Shown here one piece after another: positions 15,670 through 25,400 of a DNA stretch of 64,000 bases. The stretch lies in NCBI RefSeq assembly GCF_010500965.1, contig NZ_QVMI01000005.1, forward strand, positions 1-64,000, in the 5' to 3' direction. The number at the start of each line of letters is the position of its first letter. The first letter of the stretch is position 1. The DNA is from Bacteroides sp. 51. Lineage in GTDB: Bacteria; Bacteroidota; Bacteroidia; Bacteroidales; Bacteroidaceae. Under the pieces are notes generated by a model. The model was not told where the DNA came from. It ran no database searches and worked only from the letters and a program-made list of their open reading frames with translations. The position numbers were made by a program, and so were the translations under genes.

Positions 15670-17778
15670 ATGATTGCAATATTAACCGAAAAGCCTTCTG
15701 TGGGCTTAGATATTGCCCGTATAGTCGGGGCAACCCAAAAGAATGACGGCTACATGGAAGGCAGCGGCTATATGGTTACCTGGGCATTGGGACACCTTGT
15801 CTCGCTCGCCCTTCCCGAACAATACAGTTTCACACGGTCATCCGCATCCAGCCTCCCCATTTTACCCAGCCCCTTCCAGTTGGTTGTCCGGCAGAAGAAA
15901 ACGGCAAAGGGAATGGTAGCGGATAAAGCGGCAGCAAAACAGCTGAATATTATTGACCGGGTTTTTAATCAGTGCGACAGCATTATTGCAGCTACGGATG
16001 CAGCACGCGAAGGGGAAGCCATTTTTCGTTATATTTACACTCATTTGGGATATACAAAGCCTTTCAAGCGGTTATGGATTTCTTCACTTACCGATGAAGC
16101 CATCCGGAAAGGATTGGCAAACCTGAAAGAAGGAAGCGAATATGACGGCTTGTACAGAGCTGCGGATTGCCGGGCAAAGGCTGACTGGCTCATTGGGATG
16201 AATGCAAGCCGTGCGCTTGCTGTTTCTTCCGGCACAGGAAATAATTCACTGGGTAGGGTGCAAACGCCCACACTCGTCATGATATGCGCCCGGTACCACG
16301 AAAACCGGAATTTTATTTCCGCAAACTACTGGCAACTTTATATCACACTCGAAAAAGAAGGAGAGTTCCGCCGGTTCCGGTTTGTGGAAGACCTGAAAGA
16401 AAAAACCAAAGCGGAGAACCTGTATAAACACTTGAAAACCTTTCCGTCGGCAAGGATTACAAAAGTAGAACGTAAGACGGTTCATCAGGCACAGCCGCTT
16501 TTATATGACCTTACCACCCTCCAAAAAGAATGTAACATTCACCTTGACCTCCCGGCTGAAAAGACATTGGAGATTGCGCAAAGCCTGTACGAAAAGAAAC
16601 TCGTTTCGTATCCGAGAACTTCTTCCCGTTATGTGCCGGAGGATGTATTCCGTGAAATCCCGTCATTGCTTCGCGTAGTTCTGCGTATGGATAAGTTTAA
16701 GCATTTCGCAAATGGAATAGATGTGCTTCGACTGGCAAAAAGATCGGTAAACGACAAAAAGATAACCGATCACCATGCGCTTATTATCACAGGTGAGTAT
16801 CCGGAAGAAATCTCGGCATTGGAACGGAAGGTGTACCACATGATTGCCGGACGTATGCTGGAAGCCTTTGGACCGAAGTGCGAAAAAGAAACCCTGTTAA
16901 TGGAGGTCTCCTTGGGCGATCTTCTATTCTGTTCCCGCTCCCAGAAAATACTTTCTGCCGGATGGAGAGGTGTATTTGGTCGTCCGGAGGATAAGGAAGC
17001 TGACGAAAAAGGCTCAGATGAAGGCATGGCCGAATTTGAAGAGGAAGAAAACGGAAAAGTTGGTGGGCATAGCCTGGTACAAAAAAAGACGATGCCCAAA
17101 CCACTTTACACGGAAGCAACCTTACTCACAGCGATGGAGGCAGCAGGCAAAACGATTACTGATGAAGCAGCCCGGGAAGCAATGAAAGATCAGGGATTGG
17201 GAACACCGGCAACTCGTGCGGCGATTATAGAAACCTTATTCAAAAGGGAGTATATCGAACGTGCAGGCAAATTGTTGGTACCGACCGGGAAAGGGTTATC
17301 ACTTTTTGATGCCGTAAAAGATATGAAAGTAGCTGACGCAGAAATGACTGGCGGGTGGGAAAAAGCACTTACGGATATAGAAAAGAATGCCGGTTCACCC
17401 GATACCTTTATGAAAGCAATCGAGGTCTATACCCGCCAGGTAACAGAAGAGGTCCTGTCGCTAAAGTTCCCGGAACTTGCAGCTAATTCCACCCTCTGCC
17501 CCAAATGCGGGACCGGAAGAGTGGTGGTTCGTTCCAAACATGCCAAATGCGACAATGAGAAATGCGGCTTGCTCATATTTCGTAAATGCCTGAACAAAGA
17601 ACTCACAGACCAACACATCGGACAGCTACTCTCTTCCGGCTCCACAGAACTCATCAAAGGGTTTAAGAACAAAAAGGGGAATACGTTTGATGCGAAGCTG
17701 GTTTTCGATTCAGACCACAACATTACTTTTTCATTTTCTAAAACCACGGAAAAAGGAAAGAGAAAAAGGAAACAATAG
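15670..17778 (+). CDS. topB: DNA topoisomerase III (type IA)
   Basis: This 702-residue enzyme starts at ATG 15670 (MIAILTEKPSVGLDIARIVG), the usual N-terminus of the family; an upstream in-frame ATG at 15526 would overlap the DUF4099 gene and the terminator. Motifs in order are the Toprim Glu in TEKPSV, DAAREGEAIFRYIY, and SYPRTSSRY with catalytic Tyr314. It then has GLGTPATRAAIIETL and a C-terminal zinc-ribbon (CPKCGTGRV...CDNEKCGLLIF). The last about 50 residues (LLSSGSTELIKGFKNKKGNTFDAKL) resemble a DUF3945 unit. Topoisomerases of this kind are standard in Bacteroides conjugative elements and resolve DNA links during transfer or replication. Confidence 0.93.
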   Translation: MIAILTEKPSVGLDIARIVGATQKNDGYMEGSGYMVTWALGHLVSLALPEQYSFTRSSASSLPILPSPFQLVVRQKKTAKGMVADKAAAKQLNIIDRVFNQCDSIIAATDAAREGEAIFRYIYTHLGYTKPFKRLWISSLTDEAIRKGLANLKEGSEYDGLYRAADCRAKADWLIGMNASRALAVSSGTGNNSLGRVQTPTLVMICARYHENRNFISANYWQLYITLEKEGEFRRFRFVEDLKEKTKAENLYKHLKTFPSARITKVERKTVHQAQPLLYDLTTLQKECNIHLDLPAEKTLEIAQSLYEKKLVSYPRTSSRYVPEDVFREIPSLLRVVLRMDKFKHFANGIDVLRLAKRSVNDKKITDHHALIITGEYPEEISALERKVYHMIAGRMLEAFGPKCEKETLLMEVSLGDLLFCSRSQKILSAGWRGVFGRPEDKEADEKGSDEGMAEFEEEENGKVGGHSLVQKKTMPKPLYTEATLLTAMEAAGKTITDEAAREAMKDQGLGTPATRAAIIETLFKREYIERAGKLLVPTGKGLSLFDAVKDMKVADAEMTGGWEKALTDIEKNAGSPDTFMKAIEVYTRQVTEEVLSLKFPELAANSTLCPKCGTGRVVVRSKHAKCDNEKCGLLIFRKCLNKELTDQHIGQLLSSGSTELIKGFKNKKGNTFDAKLVFDSDHNITFSFSKTTEKGKRKRKQ

Positions 17779-17799
17779 ACGGCTTCCGGCTCATAAGCG

Positions 17800-17823
17800 A
17801 AGCACAGTTAAGCTGTGCTTTAC
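17800..17823 (+). terminator. Terminator-like hairpin after topB
   Basis: AAGCACAG (17800-17807) and CTGTGCTT (17813-17820) form a perfect 8-bp stem with a 5-nt loop, followed only by a short T run. It lies 21 bp past the topB stop. Confidence 0.5.
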
Positions 17824-17859
17824 TCATTTAGAAAAAATAAGGTGTGGGAGGAGAAGCCC

Positions 17860-18033
17860 CTTGCCGTCCCGATTCATTGGCAAATATAGCTTCATGTTCT
17901 TATCCACAAGCAAGGTCAGGCCGCTAAAGCGGTTTTTGGAAAAGTCATCCTCGCCTATGGCTGCGGTATTTTTCCAAAAAACCTTGCATGTGGGAACACT
18001 TCGCTGTCTTGCCCCTGAATCGGGAACGACAAG
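17860..18033. repeat. Long nested inverted repeat (hairpin 3 of 3)
   Basis: The region 17779-18051 has no gene. The outer arms at 17860-17876 and 18016-18033 pair through CTTGxCGT and CCCGATTCA. Middle arms end in GCAAGGT on the left and begin ACCTTGC on the right. The inner arms are TTTTTGGAAAA and TTTTCCAAAAA (about 17933-17982). A local CCGCTAAAGCGG hairpin sits in the left arm. The apical loop contains CTCGCCTATGGCT; a near match, CTCGCCTTTGGCT, lies just after the hairpin upstream of mobA. This could be a structured RNA leader for the small genes downstream or a single-strand DNA signal. Confidence 0.65.
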
Positions 18034-18051
18034 AAGTTCCCATAATAAAAT

Positions 18052-18288
18052 ATGAATATGAATACAAACAATCTCTCTCCAAACGTAAAGAAGTGGGCAA
18101 AGATGATAGGGTTTATCATATTTGCATTTTTCGGATTCAGCTACCTGAACCGGCATGGAGTATCACCGGTGTGGACAGCGGTACTGATTGTTCTTTTTCC
18201 CGGAATCTTTCGCTTCTTCTATAAAGTAATATGCTTTCTGGTAGCAGTAGCTCTGTTTATAGCTCTTCTTGGTTATCTAATCTTTTAA
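18052..18288 (+). CDS. Small membrane protein, unknown function
   Basis: This 78-residue protein has a short polar N-terminus (MNMNTNNLSPNVKKWAK) and two or three hydrophobic segments: about 18-33, 42-54 and 57-77. I do not recognise a family. It begins directly after the long inverted repeat and is the first of the small genes leading to the PRTRC cassette. A membrane accessory role in conjugation or entry exclusion is possible but not supported by motifs. Confidence 0.6.
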   Translation: MNMNTNNLSPNVKKWAKMIGFIIFAFFGFSYLNRHGVSPVWTAVLIVLFPGIFRFFYKVICFLVAVALFIALLGYLIF

Positions 18289-18299
18289 AACATAATAAC

Positions 18300-18524
18300 A
18301 TGGAAAATAGAATGAAAACATACATGCCTCAAATGCCTGTCAAAACAAACAGGAACCCGGTAAGGGAAATACCGGAGATGGGGATTTGTATACTTCCAAG
18401 AGGTACGACAGGCTTTGTAAGAATCGGCAGTTTAATTGAACCGCTACGACAGGTCATGAATTATCCTGACCGAAACAGGTTGATGGCAGAATTATTCAAA
18501 GATTATAAAAAGGATTATAAGTAG
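18300..18524 (+). CDS. Small hypothetical protein
   Basis: This 74-residue soluble protein starts at ATG 18300 (MENRMKTYMPQMPVK), 11 bp after the upstream gene. It contains REIPEMGICILPRGTTGFVRIG and IEPLRQVMNYPDRNRLMAEL. The family is not recognised. Its position between a small membrane protein and the PRTRC genes suggests a conserved accessory gene of this element type. Confidence 0.6.
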   Translation: MENRMKTYMPQMPVKTNRNPVREIPEMGICILPRGTTGFVRIGSLIEPLRQVMNYPDRNRLMAELFKDYKKDYK

Positions 18525-18553
18525 GAATACAAAATGAGAAAAACAAAAGAAGC

Positions 18554-18583
18554 ATAGCCGGGTATGGAGACATATCCGGCTAT
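18554..18583 (+). terminator. Hairpin with GAGA loop between the small genes and the PRTRC cassette
   Basis: A 13-bp stem with one mismatch (ATAGCCGGGTATG with CATATCCGGCTAT) is closed by a GAGA tetraloop. It is followed by CGTATTTAAT rather than a clean T run. It may be a terminator or an RNA-processing site. Confidence 0.45.
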
Positions 18584-18627
18584 CGTATTTAATAAACATG
18601 TATATAAATCACTAAAAATTTAAGATT

Positions 18628-19536
18628 ATGTTTTTTACTCAGATTTACCAAATGATGAACCAGTCAGTGGATATCACACTGGTTATTCGAAAAAAAGAAG
18701 GACAGTTAATGGTATCAGCGATGCCAAAATCAAACGGACTCAAAGATGAGGCACAGAATCATATTGTGCCCCTGACACTATCCGGTACACCTCAGGAAAT
18801 GGATATGGGATTTATGCAGGCCATTTGTCGGCCCATGCAAAAAGTAACCGGATTACTGACCAATATGAACCGGTTTGAAGAACAGGCAGATAAAGCAGCT
18901 GCAAACTCTAAGGCAGCGAAAGAGCAGAAAGACAAAGTAGCAAAAGAAGCCAAAGAGAAAAAAGAGAAGTTCGACAAACTCATGAAAAAAGCTATGGAGT
19001 TTGAAACGGAACAGAAATATGGTGATGCCCTTGCTGCGCTTAAACAAGCGAAAGTTTTTGCTACTGCTGAAGCTATAAAAGGGGTGGATGAGAAAATACA
19101 TGCACTACGTATGAAAATGAGCCAGGGGAGTTTGTTTGGTATGGAGGAAGCACCTCAACCACCACAGCAGATGGAACAAATACCTCAGGTTCAAGTAATA
19201 CATCCAAACGGGCAATCAGGTGCAACTGCCGCACAGCAAACCGGAGAACAACCAATGAATGGCAATTTACATACAACGACAGAACAACCAGTTGGACAGC
19301 CTATATCTGGAAATGGACAGAATGGAGGACAATTCTACGCAGGAGGGCAAGCTCTCTCACAAAACCCTCACAATCCGCCATATACTCCGCAACACGTGAC
19401 GGAAATTATTCCCCAGCCGGAGCCGGAACTGGCGATGACTGCTGATTATTCTGCACACCGGGAAGGCGAATATGACGGGTATCCCGATTTTCCAGGATAT
19501 TCAAACAATAATATGTATAACCCTCAAAACGTATAG
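18628..19536 (+). CDS. PRTRC system protein E
   Basis: In this 302-residue protein, residues 1-80 match the PRTRC_E pattern (MNQSVDITLVIRKKEGQLMVSAMPK...IVPLTLSGTPQEMD). They are followed by a charged coiled-coil rich in Ala, Lys and Glu (about 90-140) and a Pro/Gln-rich tail. PRTRC stands for a ParB-related, ThiF-related cassette found on plasmids and integrative elements; the role of protein E is not established. It leads an operon with proteins C, F-like, B and ThiF, with spacing of 3 bp to the next gene. Confidence 0.8.
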   Translation: MFFTQIYQMMNQSVDITLVIRKKEGQLMVSAMPKSNGLKDEAQNHIVPLTLSGTPQEMDMGFMQAICRPMQKVTGLLTNMNRFEEQADKAAANSKAAKEQKDKVAKEAKEKKEKFDKLMKKAMEFETEQKYGDALAALKQAKVFATAEAIKGVDEKIHALRMKMSQGSLFGMEEAPQPPQQMEQIPQVQVIHPNGQSGATAAQQTGEQPMNGNLHTTTEQPVGQPISGNGQNGGQFYAGGQALSQNPHNPPYTPQHVTEIIPQPEPELAMTADYSAHREGEYDGYPDFPGYSNNNMYNPQNV

Positions 19537-19539
19537 ATT

Positions 19540-19761
19540 ATGCCACTTGTAGTTAATGGAATGGAACGTTCTTTCACCTTTAAGAAAGGAAATGAGATGA
19601 TAATATTGAGTGATCCGCACCCATCCGACACACCGGAAGCCATCATGAGCTATTATTCTAACTTATATCCGGAACTGACGACCGCATCGGTGCATGGACC
19701 GGAGATAAAAGAAGATAAGGCGGTTTACGAGTTTAAAACGACGATTGGTACAAAAGGATAA
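19540..19761 (+). CDS. PRTRC system protein C
   Basis: This 73-residue protein contains RSFTFKKGNEMIILSDPHPSDTPEAIMSYYSNLYPELTTASVHGPEI and ends in a beta strand. It matches the short PRTRC_C family, which resembles a ubiquitin-like or beta-grasp carrier and is always near the ThiF-like protein. A partnership with ThiF (activation of a C-terminal glycine; here the tail ends TIGTKG) is an attractive but untested idea. Confidence 0.82.
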   Translation: MPLVVNGMERSFTFKKGNEMIILSDPHPSDTPEAIMSYYSNLYPELTTASVHGPEIKEDKAVYEFKTTIGTKG

Positions 19762-19791
19762 ACGTATGAAAACGAATAAAAACAAGAAATC

Positions 19792-20871
19792 ATGCAAGCA
19801 GTTGGATCAATATCAAAAAGAAAAACTCGCAGGGTATATCATAAGCCAGTTACAATGGAATGTGCGAAGCGGAGTGAACAGGAAAAAACGGATTACGGCG
19901 CCCAGTGGTGCCGTAATTCTTTTCTGAAAACAGTATTTGTACCCATTGCGCCTGCCCATATTACAAGGGACTGGATGGGAGAACGGTACAATTATGTTAC
20001 CCGCGAGAATTATGATTATCTGGTAAGAACAGCCATAAGATACGCCTCTTTACTCGGGGTGGAACTGAAACACAATCCGGGCAGTAGTATTGGCGAAGGT
20101 ATCTCCAATATTTATGATGAACTCGATAATATCATCGGAGAAATAAACCTCAATATTGAACCCTATGAAGATAAACTGCAATTTGTCTTGTGGAAATACC
20201 ATCATTGGGGGGATTATACATTTTACTGGCTGCCGGTTAAATTCACGGAAACACTGAACCCCCGGTTAAAGAAAATAGCCCTTTCGTTTATTCATCAGTT
20301 CATGCACAGCAATGGAATGATAACAACGAATAAAGCATCTGATGTTGAATGGATTTTGGAGTGGGCTGAAGATTCGCTGAATGAAACTGATCCCTGTGAT
20401 AGAAAGGAATATAAAAGAGCAATCAAATCGTATCAATCCGGCAAGGCCTTCAATCTGATGAAGCGTATAGACAAAAAATGCTATTACAGAAATTTACCGT
20501 TAGCTATCCAAAGGTATGCTCCTAATAATGAGTTCGAACAACAGTTGATTGATATATTCAGGGACGGCCTTCGGTTCATTGGAAAGGATAAACCCTCTAT
20601 CATGTCATACGGATATGACCCGCTGGAAGACGAAGACAGGGATTATCATCCGGTGGATATGGAGCGAATGATAAGGGTGGTATATGATCTGGATGATTTT
20701 GTTTCGGAGTGGATGATGGACTGGGCCAATGGTGAATTAAGGGAATCGTATGATATTTCTCCTGCCACGCAGTTTGTGCTGTCCCCGGATACCGACCAAA
20801 TCTACTCAATGGACGAATATCCGGAAACGTTTTTCAAATGGTTTGATAGAATTTGTAATTTAATAGGATAA
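19792..20871 (+). CDS. PRTRC system protein F-like
   Basis: This 359-residue soluble protein includes YGAQWCRNSFLKTVFVPIAPAHITRDWMG, LEWAEDSLNET and CYYRNLPLAI. Its size and place between PRTRC proteins C and B fit PRTRC_F, but I recognise it mainly by context. ATG 19792 is used; ATG 19855 is an alternative that would remove 21 atypical residues. A short overlapping frame at 19766-19927 is probably not a gene. No enzymatic motif is evident. Confidence 0.62.
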   Translation: MQAVGSISKRKTRRVYHKPVTMECAKRSEQEKTDYGAQWCRNSFLKTVFVPIAPAHITRDWMGERYNYVTRENYDYLVRTAIRYASLLGVELKHNPGSSIGEGISNIYDELDNIIGEINLNIEPYEDKLQFVLWKYHHWGDYTFYWLPVKFTETLNPRLKKIALSFIHQFMHSNGMITTNKASDVEWILEWAEDSLNETDPCDRKEYKRAIKSYQSGKAFNLMKRIDKKCYYRNLPLAIQRYAPNNEFEQQLIDIFRDGLRFIGKDKPSIMSYGYDPLEDEDRDYHPVDMERMIRVVYDLDDFVSEWMMDWANGELRESYDISPATQFVLSPDTDQIYSMDEYPETFFKWFDRICNLIG

Positions 20872-20875
20872 GAAT

Positions 20876-21571
20876 ATGAATAAGTTAACCGAAGAAATTA
20901 AATCCCTGTTAAGGCCCAAAGCTGCCTTAATTGCTTATCAGGGCGAAAATACCGGAAGCAGTGATTACTTCCTCGAATTAAGGGGAATCAATGATAAAGG
21001 GGTGATGGGTGAAGCCGTTCCCATAACCTATGATTTTATGAATGAAATTGCGGCTAACTATTCAGAAGCTCATAGCGGAGTTCCAATGGGAATAATACCG
21101 CCAAACCTACTGTATGCCGATACCCGGAAAGGTTCTGAAAAGTATATCTGGTCGAATCCTCCGGGTAGAAGAATGATGTATTTTGTATCCAGTCTTGGTA
21201 TTGAAAATGCAGAGTACCATATTCCCGGAATAATATATATAGCGCAGGAAAATAGCTTGGCGGTATATGCATATAAAGATAAGACACTAACTGATAGTAC
21301 AGAACTATATGCTGCACCTTTCTTCAACACCTCAACCAAAGGTGTATGTCTTGGAGTAGCCAAGCTAAAGAAACCAACCAACCTCACCTATTCCGAGCTA
21401 CTGGATTATTGGGAAAAGAAATTCTGGCTAACAGAATTCTCACATTTAGGAGGTGGAGGTAATCCGACAAAAAGCAATCTGGTACTGGTAACCAAAGCAG
21501 CCAAGGATGCCGAATTTAATCTCGATGAACTAAAACCGATGAATCAAAAACTTAAATACATACTGAAATGA
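20876..21571 (+). CDS. PRTRC system protein B
   Basis: This 231-residue protein has LRPKAALIAYQGENTGSSDYFLELRGI near the start, IPPNLLYADTRKGSEKYIWSNPPGRRMMYF in the middle and LAVYAYKDKTLTDSTELYAAPFFN. These match the PRTRC_B family of about 230 residues. Its function is unknown. The stop overlaps the ThiF start by 4 nt (ATGA), so translation is coupled. Confidence 0.82.
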   Translation: MNKLTEEIKSLLRPKAALIAYQGENTGSSDYFLELRGINDKGVMGEAVPITYDFMNEIAANYSEAHSGVPMGIIPPNLLYADTRKGSEKYIWSNPPGRRMMYFVSSLGIENAEYHIPGIIYIAQENSLAVYAYKDKTLTDSTELYAAPFFNTSTKGVCLGVAKLKKPTNLTYSELLDYWEKKFWLTEFSHLGGGGNPTKSNLVLVTKAAKDAEFNLDELKPMNQKLKYILK

Positions 21572-22359
21572 AACGCGTACATTTTACAGATAACTATCTG
21601 ATGAATCCGCAACATCCCATTACTGTGAATCTGATAGGAGCCGGAGGAACCGGCTCACAAGTGCTGACCTGTTTGGCAAGACTGGATGTAACATTACGGG
21701 CACTCGGACATCCCGGATTGTTTGTTACCCTTTATGATCCCGATGAAGTGACAGAAGCAAACATAGGAAGACAGCTATTTAGTTATTCCGACTTTGGCTT
21801 AAATAAGGCGGTATGCCTTATTTCAAGGATAAACAACTTCTTTGGAAATGATTGGAGAGCAGTTCCTCATCTATTCCCGGCTATAGTAAAAGAGGCAAAG
21901 ACAGATAGTATGACTAATATTACCATTACCTGTACAGACAATGTAAAAAGCAGATTGGATATGTGGAAATTTCTCAAGTCTGTCAGGGATGTTGGTAGTC
22001 ATACCGATTATCGGACACCGCTTTATTGGATGGATTTTGGGAATGCACATACTACCGGACAGGTAGTACTAGGAACAGTGCAGAGGAAAATCCCACAACC
22101 AAAGTCTAAGCAATACAAAACGGTTGACTCTTTAAAGGTCATCACTGAATATGTAAAGTACTCCGCAGTCAAAGTTGAAGAATCCGGCCCGAGTTGTTCG
22201 CTTGCTGAGGCCTTACAGAAGCAGGATTTATTTATAAATTCGACTTTGTCACAGCTTGGATGTAACATCTTATGGAAGATGTTCCGGCAAGGTATGATAG
22301 ATAATCAGGGGTTATATATGAATCTGGATACAATGAATGTTAATCCTATTCCAGTATAG
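21568..22359 (+). CDS. PRTRC system ThiF-family adenylyltransferase-like protein
   Basis: This 263-residue protein has a Rossmann nucleotide-binding start (VNLIGAGGTGSQVLTCLARLD, about residues 18-38). It then has the acidic strand end LYDPDEVTEANIGRQLF, which includes the Arg of E1-like enzymes, and TCTDNVKSR. These are hallmarks of ThiF/MoeB/E1 enzymes that adenylate C-terminal glycines. No CxxC zinc pair is evident. In PRTRC cassettes it accompanies the small protein C. It is the last recognisable gene of the conjugative element in this window, 89 bp from the end of the HTCS gene. Confidence 0.85.
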   Translation: MKRVHFTDNYLMNPQHPITVNLIGAGGTGSQVLTCLARLDVTLRALGHPGLFVTLYDPDEVTEANIGRQLFSYSDFGLNKAVCLISRINNFFGNDWRAVPHLFPAIVKEAKTDSMTNITITCTDNVKSRLDMWKFLKSVRDVGSHTDYRTPLYWMDFGNAHTTGQVVLGTVQRKIPQPKSKQYKTVDSLKVITEYVKYSAVKVEESGPSCSLAEALQKQDLFINSTLSQLGCNILWKMFRQGMIDNQGLYMNLDTMNVNPIPV

Positions 22360-22448
22360 AAAAAATGCTAGAATGATTGTTCTTTACTTACTAAGACATA
22401 AACTGCACTCTAAAGCATTAATGGAATAAGGGCGACTCTTTAATTTAT

Positions 22449-25400
22449 TTAAAGCTCGGTTGGCGATTTCCCAAAATGCTTCTTGAATACTTTACTGAAA
22501 TAGCCTACACTTGAAAACCCACAATATTCACTAACCTCAGTTACTGTATATTTTTGGGTTGTCAATAACTCCATAGCATAGTTGAGCCGTATGATTTTTA
22601 TGAAATCAACTGGTGATTGTCCTGTCAGTGCTTTTAGCTTCTTATATAATAAAGAAGGACTGGCAAACATTTCCGCAGCAAATTCATCCTTCCCAAATAC
22701 ACTGTTGGCCATATTGCGCTGCACCACTTCAACCGCCTTTTTAACAAACTTATCATTTAATTCATTCGTCAGGATGGGCTGTTCTTTCTCTTCTGCTTTA
22801 CCAAATAATTTTAATGCTTTCTCCTTGACAACTTCTCTGTTTTTTATTATCGACCTGATTCGTTGCGTCAACAAAGTCATGTCGAAGGGTTTGGTGATGT
22901 AATCATCCGCGCCCAGTCCCAAGCCTTCCAACTTTTGGGTCTTATCAGACAAGGCGGTTAGTAGAATTACAGGGATATGCGATGTCTCAAATGTCGATTT
23001 AACTAGCTTACACAACTCAAAACCATCCATATTCGGCATCATAATGTCCGATATAATCAGGTCGGGAGCTTTCTTTTCAATCATTTCCCATGCCCCTTTC
23101 CCATCTCCTGCGGTAGAGATAGTAAAATACTCTCTCAAAGATTGTTTCATGAATTCTTGCAAATCGTTATTGTCTTCCACTAACAGCAAATGAATCTTTT
23201 TCTCAGTCGTATTTTCACTTTCTACATATTCGGTAAGCCCCATATCCACAATCACATCGCTTGGAAATGGAACAGATGCTTCAACCTTTTGTTTGTTTTC
23301 TATCTTACTTTCGCTTACTTGTTTATAAGGAATGGCTATCGTAAATAATGATCCTGCGCCCTCATTACTGTCCACAGTAGTTGTTCCTTTATGCATTGAT
23401 ACATAGTTTTTTACCAGTAGCAGACCGATGCCCGATCCAACCATTTTGGAATTCACCGCATTATCTCCCCGGTAGAATTCACGGAAAAGCTTCTTTTGGG
23501 CATTTTCGGAGATTCCCAAGCCATAGTCTTTTACCTTTAACTCCCATTCTTTATCATTACAAACAAGGCTGATTTCCACCCTTCCTTGCGGATGCGAATA
23601 TTTAATGGCATTTGAAAAGAGATTATCCACCACCTTTTCAATCTTTACTTCATCCACAGCCGTTATAAAAGATTCCCGATTACTGGTAAACAGCAATTCG
23701 ATCTGGTTTTTAGATGCAGAGGTTTCAAACATCAGCTTGCGTTGATATATTAGTCGGACAATATCCGTCATCGTTAAGAAAATCTGCCCCTTGCCGATGT
23801 CTACCTTCTGTATGTCAAGTAACTGAGTGGCCACGAAAGATAACCTGCTGCTTTGTTCCGTAGCCAGATTCAAGTAATAATGTCCGTTCTTCGATAAGTT
23901 TCTCTCTTTATTCAGTTCTTCGATCGGCGCATTGATCAGTGTAAGAGAAGTCCGGATGTCATGTGCCATATTTGTGAAGAATCTTATCTTGTCCTCCGTA
24001 TGTTTTCGTTTCAAACGATTAATATATGTTTTAAAAGAAGTAATAGTGAGGGCAATCGCCAGAAATACTATAATCAGGCTGAACCACCATGTTTTCCAGA
24101 AAGGCGGAATAATACGAATATCGAGCCATCGTTCATCAATTATCTGAGAAAGCGAACTGTCATACATCCTGAATTTCAACTGGAAATTACCGCTTGGAAG
24201 ATTAGTATATGTCGCTGTTTGCAAATTGGAAGGATTGCTCCATTCTGAATCTATGCCTTCCATTTTCCATGAAAACCGGCAGCGAGAGGAAGATACTCCT
24301 ATGGGGAGAAGTTCTAACATGATTGAATTTTGTGTGTAGCTTAAAGAAAGCCGGGTTTGTTTATCCACAGGGACTTTCAATAATTCAGGTATTTCTCGGA
24401 TAGAGCGTCCTGAAACAGAAATATCCTGATAAAATATCCGCCCTTTGAATTGGGTCTCATAAAGCATGTTTGGATCGAAAAGAATAGCACCATTATTTGT
24501 TCCCCATATCAGTTCTCCACTTTTTAGTTTCGTCCGTGAAGTGATATTATATGAAACATTGGAGAACGAAAAAACGGACGGGTAAGTATGCACCGTATAA
24601 TCGTTTAGATTGAACTTGCAGAACCCGTTTTCTGTACCCAACATTAAATGCCCATTGGAAATGATGATACTGTTTACATAATTCGATAGTAAACCGGATT
24701 CCATGGTGAACTTCTTTATCTCTCCTGATTTATAGTTAAATCTCAATAATCCATCTCCACAAGTAGCTATCCATATATCATCCTGTATTATTACGATGTC
24801 TTGTACGATATAACCCTGCATCAACACGTCAAAATTACCTTTTTCTTTGTTTATTTGTATCAGGCCGTATGTGACAGTTGCCAGAATCTTCCCTGGTGAT
24901 ATTTCCTGGAAATAATTTACGGGTTGATTGTTGTAAGAACGAAAGCGTTTTTCTTTTGCCGAGTAACATTGCATAGGGCTTTGTATACCACCTATCCAAA
25001 TATCTCCATCATTGTCTTTATAGATATCGAACACAAATTTAGCCGAGAAACCTGAATAAAAGTCGTTATGATAATAGTGTTTTATTTCTTTTCCGGTTCT
25101 ACCATCTAAAATAAATACCCCAGACGAATAAGTGCCAGCCCATATATTGCCATCATTATCTTCACAAAGAGCCAAAAAAGCTTGTGCGTCTTTTCCCATA
25201 TCTTTATAGTATGTTTCCCATTTATTAATGGCTCTTTTCCAACGACTGATACCATTATCTGTAGCAAACCATATATCACCACGACTGTCTTCCAATACTC
25301 TGTTAATATTATTGTTTACCAGTGAATTCGGGTTATTTATCTGATGAGTAATTTGGGTAAGCGCAGGAGATTCCTGGTCAAAGAAAGATAAACCACCACT

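Noticed and set aside
19766-19927. Short Lys-rich frame before the PRTRC F-like gene
   Set aside because: It overlaps the better supported frame that contains the conserved-looking block and has no recognisable features.
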